The notes beneath the pieces were generated by a model. That model made no database searches and had not been told where the DNA came from. It saw only the letters and a program-made list of their open reading frames with translations. DNA of 14,904 nt from an uncultured Flavobacteriales bacterium (lineage in GTDB: Bacteria; Bacteroidota; Bacteroidia; Flavobacteriales_D; Crocinitomicaceae): assembly GCA_903899795.1 (NCBI GenBank), contig CAIUKX010000348.1, positions 1-14,904 on the forward strand, written 5' to 3'. This document shows positions 1 to 6,514 of the stretch, one piece after another. The translations under genes and the position numbers were made by a program. Within the stretch, counting starts at the first letter, position 1. Each line of letters begins with the position of its first letter.

Positions 1-420
1 ACAAGAGTATTGAATCAGGCTGTAAAAAGGAACAATGATTTATTTCCTTTTGATTTTATGTTTCAATTATCCAAAGAAGAATATTTTGTGATGTCATCAC
101 AATTTGTGATGACATCACATTTTAAAAGACCAAAAACATCACCCCCTTATGCGTTTACTGAGCATGGGGTTACTATGCTGGCCAATGTTTTAAAAAGTAA
201 GAAGTCCAGATTAACAGCCATTTCTATTGTAAGAGCATTTATAGCTTTGAAAGATCTGGTTAAAGAAAATAATTCTTTGTTATTTGAACTCAAACAATTG
301 GAAGCGAGATACGACAAGCAGTTTGATGACATTTTTGAAGCGATCAATTATCTTTTGAAAAAAGACACACAAGAGAAGAGTAAGCAATCCCGTAAGAAAA
401 TAGGATACAAAGATATTTGA
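1..420 (+). CDS. ORF6N-domain protein, copy 1 (5' end outside window)
   Basis: The reading frame is open from base 1 and stops with TGA at 418-420. The first visible residues, TRVLNQAVKR, align with residue 32 onward of the neighbouring copy, so about 31 N-terminal residues lie upstream. A TTG at 10 is an internal codon, not a start. Visible parts are the rest of an ORF6N domain (LNQAVKR, FMFQL, PYAFTEHGVTMLANVL) and a C-terminal helical, probably coiled-coil stretch (LEARYDKQFDDIFEAINYLLKKD) ending in a basic tail. ORF6N is a small putative DNA-binding domain known from phage and bacterial proteins, often beside KilA-N or other accessory domains; its cellular role in Bacteroidota is poorly defined. 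The gene is followed 50 bases later by a paralogue and contains a perfect palindrome at 87-119. The family call is secure; function is not. Confidence 0.85.
   Translation, partial: TRVLNQAVKRNNDLFPFDFMFQLSKEEYFVMSSQFVMTSHFKRPKTSPPYAFTEHGVTMLANVLKSKKSRLTAISIVRAFIALKDLVKENNSLLFELKQLEARYDKQFDDIFEAINYLLKKDTQEKSKQSRKKIGYKDI
87..119. repeat. Perfect 33-base palindrome inside ORF6N copy 1
   Basis: Arms 87-102 (TGTGATGTCATCACAA) and 104-119 are exact reverse complements about the single base T103. As RNA it can fold into a 15-pair stem with a three-base loop (102-104). It lies in frame, coding VMSSQFVMTSH, and is centred on the first base of the Phe codon after Gln. Each half is itself nearly palindromic (GTGATG, one base, CATCAC). 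Sixteen perfect pairs are not expected by chance in a window of this size. Confidence 0.9.
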
Positions 421-430
421 TATTTAAGAT

Positions 431-461
431 AATTCTTAACTTAAATAGAAAATTAAGAATT
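431..461. promoter_or_regulatory. Inverted repeat before ORF6N copy 2, possible operator
   Basis: AATTCTTAA at 431-439 is matched exactly by its reverse complement TTAAGAATT at 453-461, with a 13-base spacer. It sits in the 50-base gap between the two ORF6N genes and ends 9 bases before ATG 471. It could be an operator for autoregulation or a hairpin affecting translation initiation. It is AT-only apart from one C or G per arm, so chance is possible. Confidence 0.4.
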
Positions 462-470
462 TGTACAAAA

Positions 471-986
471 ATGGAATTGACACTTATCCGCCAAAAAATC
501 TATGAAATCAGAGAGGTTAGAGTAATGTTGGATTATGATCTGGCAGAGCTTTACCAAGTGGAAACAAAAGTATTAAATCAAGCTGTTAAGAGAAATCTGG
601 ATCGGTTTCCACAACGATTTATGTTTCGTTTAACAATTGAAGAATGGTATCTGATGCGGTCACAAAATGTGACCGCATTGACACAGAATAAAAGAAATAA
701 TTCGGTAACACCATTTGCTTTTACAGAACATGGTATAACGATGTTGTCGAGTGTTTTAAAAAGTCAGAAAGCAGTTGAAATCAATATCGCTGTCATTGAT
801 GCATTCATTTTCTTGAAAGAATATACATTGACTCATGTCGATCTATCAACGCAACTCAAACAACTCGAAACAAAATACAACAAGCAGTTTGATGACATTT
901 TTGAAGCAATTAACTACCTTTTGAAAAAAGACACGAATGAAAAAAATATTTCGGAGAGAAGAAAAATTGGGTATAAAAAAGAATGA
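471..986 (+). CDS. ORF6N-domain protein, copy 2
   Basis: This is a complete 171-residue protein. I chose ATG 471 because the protein then begins MELTLIRQKIYEIR, the usual N-terminus of this family; an upstream TTG at 417 overlaps the previous stop and adds 18 unrelated residues. The ORF6N domain covers about residues 1-90 (VMLDYDLAELY, VLNQAVKRN, FMFRL, PFAFTEHGITMLSSVL), followed by a helical tail (LETKYNKQFDDIFEAINYLLKKD) nearly identical to that of copy 1, then a basic end (RRKIGYKKE). The pair is a tandem duplication with diverged central regions. The codons around MRSQNVTA form an 11-base-arm palindrome at 654-678, placed as in copy 1. No Shine-Dalgarno site is seen; an inverted repeat at 431-461 lies just upstream of the start. 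A DNA-binding role is inferred from the domain only. Confidence 0.88.
   Translation: MELTLIRQKIYEIREVRVMLDYDLAELYQVETKVLNQAVKRNLDRFPQRFMFRLTIEEWYLMRSQNVTALTQNKRNNSVTPFAFTEHGITMLSSVLKSQKAVEINIAVIDAFIFLKEYTLTHVDLSTQLKQLETKYNKQFDDIFEAINYLLKKDTNEKNISERRKIGYKKE
654..678. repeat. 25-base palindrome inside ORF6N copy 2
   Basis: Arms 654-664 (ATGCGGTCACA) and 668-678 are exact reverse complements around the three-base centre AAA (665-667). The centre, base 666, is the first base of the Asn codon in MRSQNVTA. This is the homologous position to the centre of the copy 1 palindrome, and the RNA hairpin would again have a three-base loop. Confidence 0.85.
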
Positions 987-1006
987 AGTTTAAATTAGAA
1001 TATAAT

Positions 1007-1030
1007 ATTGATAATCAAATATCAATTTTT
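1007..1030. terminator. Weak hairpin and T-run between convergent genes
   Basis: ATTGAT (1007-1012) pairs with ATCAAT (1021-1026), and a T-run follows to 1030. It lies where ORF6N copy 2 and the leftward LOG gene converge and overlaps the last codons of the LOG gene. The stem is only six pairs and AT-rich, so it is a weak candidate for the rightward transcript. Confidence 0.3.
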
Positions 1031-1759
1031 CTCTCCTAAGAACCAGAATGGTCGGAATCGTTTCGATTTTTGTTGAATTGATTTTTTGGATTTCACATAT
1101 TGATTGATGTGATTGACAGCTTCTTCGATATCATCGGTGCATAGGATCAAATTCAGGTCTTCTTCATGAATAGTTTTTTCAATAGCCATTTTTTTGATAT
1201 GATCCATTAATTCACGGTGAAATTCGACACCCATAATTACGATTGGAAACGAGTCAATTTTTCGGGTTTGAACGAGTGTGACTGTCTCAAAGAACTCATC
1301 CAAAGTACCAAATCCTCCAGGCATAACAACAAAGGCGAAAGAATATTTTCGCAGCAATTCTTTTCGAACGAAAAAGTACTCAATGTTTACAAATTCATCC
1401 AGATAAGGATTGGCATACTGCTCTAGTGGTAGAATAATATTGCACCCAACGGATCTGCCTCCGACATCTTTCGCGCCTCGATTTGCCGCCTCCATAATTC
1501 CGGGTCCGCCACCTGTCATGATGGTGAATCCTAATTTTGAAATACGGGCTGATACTTCACGAGTTAATTGATAATAGGGATGATCTTCCTTGAAACGTGC
1601 CGAACCAAAAACGGTGATGCAAGGCCCTACAAAATGGAGCTTACGAAATCCTTTAATAAATTGTATGACGATTCCAATTACGTATTTAAACTCTCTCCAT
1701 CTGGCTCTTGGACCTCTGAAGAAGCTTTTTTCTTCCTTGAAAAATGGATTGTTACTCAT
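1022..1759 (-). CDS. LOG-family (TIGR00730) nucleotide phosphoribohydrolase
   Basis: This 245-residue protein belongs to the LOG/lysine-decarboxylase-like Rossmann family. Many members cleave the N-glycosidic bond of nucleoside 5'-monophosphates (cytokinin riboside monophosphates, or AMP/IMP in PpnN-like enzymes), releasing base and ribose 5-phosphate; the substrate here is not known. Visible marks are the Rossmann strand ITVFGSARF (48-56), GGGPGIMEAANRGA (83-96) for phosphate binding, the Arg-Lys pair at 132-133, and the signature PGGFGTLDE (147-155) with the catalytic Glu. An N-terminal extension of about 45 residues precedes the core and there is a basic tail (KSKKSIQQKSKRF), as in the longer bacterial forms. 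It is the last gene of the leftward ABC operon, 51 bases after the ATPase stop, but a good -7 element in that gap suggests it may also be transcribed alone. The 'lysine decarboxylase' label used in some databases is historical and wrong. Confidence 0.88.
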   Translation of the reverse strand: MSNNPFFKEEKSFFRGPRARWREFKYVIGIVIQFIKGFRKLHFVGPCITVFGSARFKEDHPYYQLTREVSARISKLGFTIMTGGGPGIMEAANRGAKDVGGRSVGCNIILPLEQYANPYLDEFVNIEYFFVRKELLRKYSFAFVVMPGGFGTLDEFFETVTLVQTRKIDSFPIVIMGVEFHRELMDHIKKMAIEKTIHEEDLNLILCTDDIEEAVNHINQYVKSKKSIQQKSKRFRPFWFLGEKN

Positions 1760-1775
1760 AGGTTATGCCTTTTCT

Positions 1776-1783
1776 CAAATATA
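1776..1783 (-). promoter_or_regulatory. -7 element (TATATTTG) before the LOG gene
   Basis: On the minus strand the bases read TATATTTG, an exact match to the Bacteroidota -7 consensus TAnnTTTG. Transcription would begin about 10 bases before the LOG start codon. No clear TTG is seen at the -33 spacing, so the promoter may be weak. Confidence 0.35.
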
Positions 1784-1810
1784 GGAATTAGAAACTCTGG
1801 AACGTGTTAA

Positions 1811-2494
1811 TTATTGCCTAATAATTCGACCGTCTTCCATTTCAATAATTCGGTCTGTTTTCTGTGCGAACTCAGGATCATGAGTAACTATCAATAATGT
1901 CTGTTTAGCTTCATGGGTTAATTCTCTGAAAACATCAAAAACTATTTGACTATTTTTCTTGTCTAGATTTCCGGTAGGTTCATCCCCCATGATGATGATG
2001 GGATCATTGATTAATGCCCGAGCAATCGCTACTCGCTGCTTTTGTCCACCGGAAAGTTGATTCGGTTTTTTTAAAGCTTCGTTTTCAATTCCAAGAATTT
2101 TCAGTTTTTCGATCGCTCTGTGTTCGATTTCTTCATTGGAATATTTTCCCAATTTTAAACCGGGTAACATCACATTTCGAAGTACATTAAACTCATTAAG
2201 TAGATAATGGAATTGAAAAACAAATCCAATTTTTTCATTTCTGACTTTTGCCAATTGGGCTTCTTTCTTATCCTGCATGCTGATGCCATCAATCAACAAT
2301 TCACCTTCGTAATCGGTATCCATTGTTGAAAGGATGTAGAGTAAGGTCGATTTTCCACATCCGGATTTCCCAATTACTGATACAAATTCGCTCTCCCGTA
2401 TTGAGAAAGTAATGTCATGAAGCACCTTAATATCCACTGGATCGTGAAAGTGCTTACTGATTAATTTGGATTCTAAGACAATTTTCGAACTCAT
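1811..2494 (-). CDS. ABC transporter ATPase, LolD/MacB type
   Basis: This 227-residue cytoplasmic ATPase powers the adjacent permease. All motifs are intact: Walker A GKSGCGKST (42-50), Q-loop Gln94, signature LSGGQ (147-151), Walker B with Asp171-Glu172 (MGDEPTGNLD), and switch His205 (IVTHD). The pattern DEPTGNLD and the ~225-residue length are typical of the LolD/MacB/FtsE branch, whose members drive mechanical extrusion of lipoproteins, peptides or drugs instead of alternating-access transport. The start is placed at ATG 2494: the open frame runs on to 2563, but those 23 residues lie inside the permease gene, and GAGGA seven bases before ATG 2494 is one of the few clear ribosome binding sites in this window. 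The permease stop is one base upstream of the start, so translation is probably coupled. Confidence 0.93.
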   Translation of the reverse strand: MSSKIVLESKLISKHFHDPVDIKVLHDITFSIRESEFVSVIGKSGCGKSTLLYILSTMDTDYEGELLIDGISMQDKKEAQLAKVRNEKIGFVFQFHYLLNEFNVLRNVMLPGLKLGKYSNEEIEHRAIEKLKILGIENEALKKPNQLSGGQKQRVAIARALINDPIIIMGDEPTGNLDKKNSQIVFDVFRELTHEAKQTLLIVTHDPEFAQKTDRIIEMEDGRIIRQ

Positions 2495-2495
2495 A

Positions 2496-3755
2496 TTATT
2501 TTCCTCGAATGATGACAACAGGATCGATTTTACTTGCTTTTTTAGCCGGGAAAAAAGCTGCAAAATAGGTCGTTAATACAGAAAAAATGGTGCCAATAAA
2601 GTAATATTTCGGATCATAGCTAATTGGGAAAGTTGTAACATTCGGAATGGCTGGTGTATTGAAAGGGAGATTGTCGATGACAACGGATAAAGAAAATCCA
2701 AAGATCAATCCGAAAAATCCACCGAAAAGCCCGATAAAGATTCCGATTAAAATGAAAATAATTTTGACTTCACGACCCGAAAAACCGGTTGCTTTTAAAA
2801 TAGCGATGGAGTCCATTTTTTCAAAAATCATCATGTTCAATATGTTATAAATTCCGAAACCGGCTACGATTAACAGAGTGATCCCTACAGCATAAGAAAT
2901 TAATGAACGAATTGAACTGCCCGTTTCGAATTGTGCATTTGCTGTTTGGATATCAATGGCATCCACATCGAACAATTTTCTGTATTCTTCAGCAATTTCC
3001 GGTGCTTTATTCAAATCGTGCAGTTTGACTTGAATATCCGTAATATAACTATTCGTTTTACCAAGCAGTTTTTGTGTGGTAGCAATGGAGCAATAACTTT
3101 GAACCTTATCAATTTCCTGTAAACCTGACTGATAGTAACCTACAACTTTCAATTGTACTTGTTCGCCTTTAGCCGTAGTGATTTGAATTACATCTCCAAT
3201 TTCAGCCAGCATTTTATCAGCAGCAGCTTTCCCTAAAATAATACTGTTCGGAATCGTTTTCAAATCCAGATAGTTTCCTGAAACAATGTTATCACTGAAG
3301 GAATAAAGTCTGTTCTCCGCTTCAGGATCAATTCCGTTGATTACGCCGGTTAAATCGATGGTTCCAACATTGTAAAATACTTGAGCTGTAATCCTTGGAG
3401 CAATACCAAGTACCCGTTTATCCTCTTTTAAATCGTTAATGATAGAAGCGTTGTTATAGATTTCCAACCTACCACCGTTGGGTTTTATAGATTCAACAAA
3501 ATTGTAAGAACCTTGGTAATTTTTATCCTTATCAATGGGTTGAATCTTCGTGGGTTTTACTTCGTTGTACAAACGGATGTGTGGAGTTCTGTTTAGAATC
3601 AAAGAATCAAGCATATCGTTCAAACCATTCATGAAACTCAGAAGAGTCACAAACATGGTAATACTAAAAGTCACACCGATTGCTGCCACAAGGGTTTGTT
3701 TCCATCGGGCTAGCATTAAAGCTCTGGCAATACTGGCGATTAAAATCTTGTTCAT
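2496..3755 (-). CDS. ABC permease, FtsX/MacB/LolC-E type
   Basis: This 419-residue inner-membrane protein has the layout of type VII ABC permeases: one helix near the N-terminus (about 21-43), a large periplasmic domain (about 45-280, MacB-type core), then three helices (about 286-312, 329-355 and 383-405) forming the FtsX domain. The stretch FEKMDSIAILKATGFSGREV between helices 2 and 3 is the conserved coupling loop that contacts the ATPase. The short C-terminus KKASKIDPVVIIRGK is typical of the family. Its start codon overlaps the stop of the membrane-fusion gene (ATGA at 3752-3755), and its 3' end carries the ribosome binding site of the ATPase gene. A lipoprotein fusion partner points to an efflux or export pump of MacAB-like organisation instead of a true Lol lipoprotein-sorting complex, but substrate cannot be inferred. 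Confidence 0.92.
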   Translation of the reverse strand: MNKILIASIARALMLARWKQTLVAAIGVTFSITMFVTLLSFMNGLNDMLDSLILNRTPHIRLYNEVKPTKIQPIDKDKNYQGSYNFVESIKPNGGRLEIYNNASIINDLKEDKRVLGIAPRITAQVFYNVGTIDLTGVINGIDPEAENRLYSFSDNIVSGNYLDLKTIPNSIILGKAAADKMLAEIGDVIQITTAKGEQVQLKVVGYYQSGLQEIDKVQSYCSIATTQKLLGKTNSYITDIQVKLHDLNKAPEIAEEYRKLFDVDAIDIQTANAQFETGSSIRSLISYAVGITLLIVAGFGIYNILNMMIFEKMDSIAILKATGFSGREVKIIFILIGIFIGLFGGFFGLIFGFSLSVVIDNLPFNTPAIPNVTTFPISYDPKYYFIGTIFSVLTTYFAAFFPAKKASKIDPVVIIRGK

Positions 3756-4852
3756 TTTGCCGGAAGAATAAGAATGTCTTTTTTGCTGATTCCTGCTGTG
3801 ATTTCAATGTTTTGATAGTCTTTCAAACCTGTTGTTACTTTGATCTTATCACCGTTTTTTAAGAAGACATATTGATCGTTGAGGCAAAATCTACGGGGAA
3901 TGATGAGTGCATTCTCTTTTTTACGAATGACTATATTGGCTTCCAATGAAAGATTAGGATAAAGCACTGGAGGTTGTCTGGTGAAAAGTGCTTCGACGGT
4001 AAAAGTTTTTGATCGATCATTCATGATAGGATCAATTTTACTTACCACAGCTTCAAATGTTTGTCCTTTATAACTGTCCAAAGCAATAATGATTTTTTGT
4101 CCGTTTTTCACTTTGATGATATCATATTCATCCACTTGCAATTCAATTTTGAAAGTTTTCGCATCACCAATGATTGCTATCGGTGTTTGAATATTCACCA
4201 TTTCACCTTTTTTCTTCAAAATACTATATACCTTTCCTTTTAAATCACTTTTAACGGTGTAGTCATTTTCGATTTTTTCACTGATGCTGACATTGTTTTT
4301 GGATTGTTTATCATTGAGATTGAGTTGTTTTTTCAAATCTGAAAATTTATACAAAGCTGACTGATAATTTGTTTGTGAATTTTGGTAGGTGAGTTCGGAC
4401 TGTTCCAATTGACTTGAAGAAATGACATCTTTGTCAAACAATGTTTTTTGACGCACGTACATCAGCGAGTCATTTTTCATTCGGTTTCTTGCGAGATCGA
4501 TCGTAAGTTTAAGGTCATTTAATTTCGAAAGATTTGAATTCAAATCCGAATACTGAGCAGCTAATTCAGCATTTTCTTTGTTTAAATGTGATGTTTCGTT
4601 GTAAATAGAAAACAAGAGTGTATTGCTGCTGACTAAATCACCCTCTGTGACATAGACTTTATCAATGATTCCATTCACAGCAGGGAAGACCTGGTATTGA
4701 TCTTCACTTTCTACAAATCCTGAAGCGTAGACGGATTCTGTGATGGATTGAACTGAAGGTTTGATTGACTCGACTTTACCCTTGCACGAAGTAAAAACAA
4801 GTACAAATAACAAAAAGTAAATGCAATTTTTCATAGCTATAAAAGTAGTCAT
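3752..4852 (-). CDS. Periplasmic adaptor lipoprotein, HlyD/MacA-like
   Basis: This 366-residue membrane-fusion protein bridges the inner-membrane permease and, usually, an outer-membrane channel. The N-terminus has a hydrophobic signal (CIYFLLFVLVF) and a lipobox-like FTSC with the modified Cys at 23, so it is probably a lipoprotein. Domains in order: first half of the lipoyl domain (about 55-88), an alpha-helical hairpin (about 90-190, e.g. ENAELAAQYSDLNSNL, LFDKDVISSSQLEQ), second lipoyl half (about 198-235, SDLKGKVYSILKKKGEMV), then a beta-barrel (about 236-320) and a membrane-proximal end. The start is ambiguous. ATG 4852 overlaps a micro-ORF stop (TAATG), while ATG 4834 gives MKNCIYFLLF, a more usual signal peptide; neither has its own ribosome binding site. 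It is the first full gene of the operon. No outer-membrane channel gene is in this window. Confidence 0.9.
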   Translation of the reverse strand: MTTFIAMKNCIYFLLFVLVFTSCKGKVESIKPSVQSITESVYASGFVESEDQYQVFPAVNGIIDKVYVTEGDLVSSNTLLFSIYNETSHLNKENAELAAQYSDLNSNLSKLNDLKLTIDLARNRMKNDSLMYVRQKTLFDKDVISSSQLEQSELTYQNSQTNYQSALYKFSDLKKQLNLNDKQSKNNVSISEKIENDYTVKSDLKGKVYSILKKKGEMVNIQTPIAIIGDAKTFKIELQVDEYDIIKVKNGQKIIIALDSYKGQTFEAVVSKIDPIMNDRSKTFTVEALFTRQPPVLYPNLSLEANIVIRKKENALIIPRRFCLNDQYVFLKNGDKIKVTTGLKDYQNIEITAGISKKDILILPAK

Positions 4853-4935
4853 TATGACAATTCAAAGAACAGGACATTCATCAGTTTTTGATAGGAATCT
4901 TGGTCATGAAAAATAAAAGAAATTATTTTTGACAT
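4852..4935 (-). CDS. 27-codon micro-ORF leading the export operon
   Basis: On the minus strand GGAGG stands three bases before ATG 4935, which opens a 27-codon frame (MSKIISFIFHDQDSYQ... ending in LFFELS) whose TAA shares its last base with ATG 4852 of the adaptor gene. GGAGG is rare in this window and the TAATG junction is a classic coupling arrangement, so this may be a leader peptide. The spacing is short and the peptide matches nothing I recognise. It may be chance. Confidence 0.35.
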   Translation of the reverse strand: MSKIISFIFHDQDSYQKLMNVLFFELS

Positions 4936-4978
4936 ATGCCTCCAAAAGATCTCGACGAAATTATAAAATTTTAGTGTC

Positions 4979-5008
4979 AACTAAAAAAATGATCAACTAT
5001 TTTTAGTT
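4979..5008. promoter_or_regulatory. Inverted repeat in the divergent promoter region
   Basis: AACTAAAAA (4979-4987) and its exact reverse complement TTTTTAGTT (5000-5008) flank a 12-base spacer in the 192-base gap between the leftward export operon and the rightward three-gene set. The site lies 37 bases before ATG 5045 and could be an operator for either side. A near-consensus -7 element, TATATTCG (5026-5033), follows on the plus strand, and TAATTTCG is present on the minus strand near 4960. Both are imperfect matches to TAnnTTTG. Confidence 0.3.
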
Positions 5009-5044
5009 ATTGAAAAAATATTTTATATATTCGAAATAAAAGAC

Positions 5045-5536
5045 ATGAAACCACTATTATTACTACTATTTGTTTTTCAGTTAGATACCGGATTCTTTGC
5101 ACAGCAGGTCGGTATTCCCTTTATTGATTCAAGCATTGTTTTTTTTCGGGGAAAGGATGATTCCGGCGAAATTCCCCTGGCTCTTCAGGATTATTATAAC
5201 TGGTATCTTCAGGATATGAATACTTGCGAGACAAAAAAATACTATTCTGAATTTACCCAAAAGATAACCGATTTATATGCATACTATGGACACACGGTTT
5301 TGATTCAGGTGAAGACCGACAAAAGTGGAGCCAAAGTAAAGTATCAAACCATCTTTGAACGTGAGGCCAAAAAACAGCCTAATGAATTTACAAACCCCAC
5401 TAATAATTCATCCATGAAGTTGCCTCCTGGCTATTATTTTATTTGGTGTGAACGGGATGGTAAACCTTCAAGTGATAAAGAAAAGAGAGTCACTGTAGAT
5501 GGCAATACCGTTGTTACACTTCTTGAAGATAAATAA
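5045..5536 (+). CDS. Exported protein of unknown function
   Basis: This 163-residue protein has a signal peptide (MKPLLLLLFVFQLDTGFFAQ, likely cut after FAQ). The mature part has an aromatic, acidic first half (ALQDYYNWYLQDMNTCETKKYYSEF) and a second half that looks like a small beta-sandwich: VLIQVKTDKSGAKVKYQTIF, then LPPGYYFIWCERDG and KRVTVDGNTVVTLLE. The 'LPPGxYxxxxxxDG' pattern resembles the folded strands of PEGA or carboxypeptidase-regulatory-like modules, but I do not recognise the family. It has no T9SS domain and no lipobox, so a periplasmic location is likely. It is the first of three genes with one-base spacing to the second and an 11-base overlap between second and third, so they form an operon. 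Confidence 0.75.
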   Translation: MKPLLLLLFVFQLDTGFFAQQVGIPFIDSSIVFFRGKDDSGEIPLALQDYYNWYLQDMNTCETKKYYSEFTQKITDLYAYYGHTVLIQVKTDKSGAKVKYQTIFEREAKKQPNEFTNPTNNSSMKLPPGYYFIWCERDGKPSSDKEKRVTVDGNTVVTLLEDK

Positions 5537-5537
5537 T

Positions 5538-6107
5538 ATGCAGCTAAAATCAATTCTGGAACTATTAAAATCCTTTCAAGGACTTATAGCTTCCCTCGGA
5601 GCAATTGTTCCGGGTTATACTTTTTTTACCAATAATTGTCCCCCGCTTTTTGCCCATATTTCAATTATTACTTCTGCACTTGCTGTAGCGGTAATTATTT
5701 CCGTATCGCAGTCGCAACGTCAACTTTCAAGTCGAAAATCCATTTCGATATTAATCCTTGCTTTTTTAATCGTGATCGGCTATATGATTTTTCTTGATTT
5801 TTCAACAATTGAAATTGATGATACACAGCGCTGGCAAATTGGTTTTGGGACAATGGATTTCGGCTTGACCCCAGTGGGACAAAAAATGATCGCTGGTGAT
5901 CAATGTCCCGGTTCAAATTACGAGGACATATTGATGTGTGCCGGATTCATGAGAGAAAATATCGAACTGATCTGGAAAAGAGATATGGTATATCTAGCAG
6001 GAACAACATTGATTATTTTATTCACTCTTTCTTCATTATTGTGGACCTATGGATGGGTTCACTTAGCAAAAATTCAATTAACCAAAACTCAATCCAATGA
6101 TCAATAG
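5538..6107 (+). CDS. Four-helix membrane protein of unknown function
   Basis: This 189-residue protein has hydrophobic segments near 14-30, 38-58 (ISIITSALAVAVIISV), 69-90 (ISILILAFLIVIGYMIFL) and 152-175 (LAGTTLIILFTLSSLLWTYG). A soluble loop of about 60 residues between the third and fourth contains two cysteines (QCPGSNYEDILMCAG) that could form a disulfide if the loop faces the periplasm. ATG 5538 was chosen because it directly follows the previous stop; an earlier ATG at 5499 lies inside the upstream gene. The start of the next gene overlaps the last 11 bases. I do not recognise the family. The conserved spacing suggests it works with the exported proteins on either side. Confidence 0.75.
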   Translation: MQLKSILELLKSFQGLIASLGAIVPGYTFFTNNCPPLFAHISIITSALAVAVIISVSQSQRQLSSRKSISILILAFLIVIGYMIFLDFSTIEIDDTQRWQIGFGTMDFGLTPVGQKMIAGDQCPGSNYEDILMCAGFMRENIELIWKRDMVYLAGTTLIILFTLSSLLWTYGWVHLAKIQLTKTQSNDQ

Positions 6108-6495
6108 AAATAGATTATCCGCACTTATTATACTGCTTTGCTTTTTACAATTCAATGCATTAGCTCAGTCCATTCCAAGCATAAAGGGAGACGTATCGGT
6201 AACAACAAATTTTAAAGATGTATTTCTCAACTATGGAGGGCCAGGAATTACCAAGAAAATGAAACATATTGCTTTTTCTGTAAACATGATTCCATCTCTA
6301 CGGTTTTTTAATGATAAAGTTATCGCTGCTAACGGGTATGTAACCAATCGTTTCAAAGTTGCTCCAACATTGGGATTTGGTCCCAGTATCGTAAAGAATA
6401 AGTTTATTATTTCAGCACCCGCTTACTATTTATTTGGCGATAAAACGTGGACTTTTACAATAGGTATAGGTTATAAAATTGATAAATCGAAGTAA
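6097..6495 (+). CDS. Small exported, beta-rich protein of unknown function
   Basis: This 132-residue protein has a signal peptide (LSALIILLCFLQFNALAQ, cut after LAQ, about residue 24). The mature ~108 residues alternate polar and hydrophobic residues with many glycines and aromatics (KVAPTLGFGPSIV, FIISAPAYYLFG, WTFTIGIGYKID), which is typical of outer-membrane beta-strands ending in a C-terminal strand. It is too short for a standard eight-strand barrel with long loops, so it could be a small barrel or an oligomeric strand protein. It overlaps the preceding membrane gene by 11 bases and is followed by a strong hairpin terminator. Function is unknown. Confidence 0.72.
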   Translation: MINRNRLSALIILLCFLQFNALAQSIPSIKGDVSVTTNFKDVFLNYGGPGITKKMKHIAFSVNMIPSLRFFNDKVIAANGYVTNRFKVAPTLGFGPSIVKNKFIISAPAYYLFGDKTWTFTIGIGYKIDKSK

Positions 6496-6514
6496 TCTGG
6501 AGATTAATTCATAA

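Noticed and set aside
87..119. CRP/FNR-type operator reading of the palindrome halves (TGTGA...TCACA)
   Set aside because: The spacer is five bases instead of six, the site is deep inside a coding region, and copy 2 does not keep the same layout.
417..470. TTG start at 417 for ORF6N copy 2
   Set aside because: The extra 18 residues are unlike the family N-terminus, and the stretch holds an intergenic inverted repeat; ATG 471 fits.
1..986. CRISPR-like or transposon structure around the ORF6N pair
   Set aside because: There are only two diverged gene copies with no regularly spaced repeats, no transposase and no terminal repeats in view.
2495..2563. Longer N-terminus for the ABC ATPase
   Set aside because: It overlaps the permease coding region; ATG 2494 has a clear ribosome binding site and gives the usual family length.
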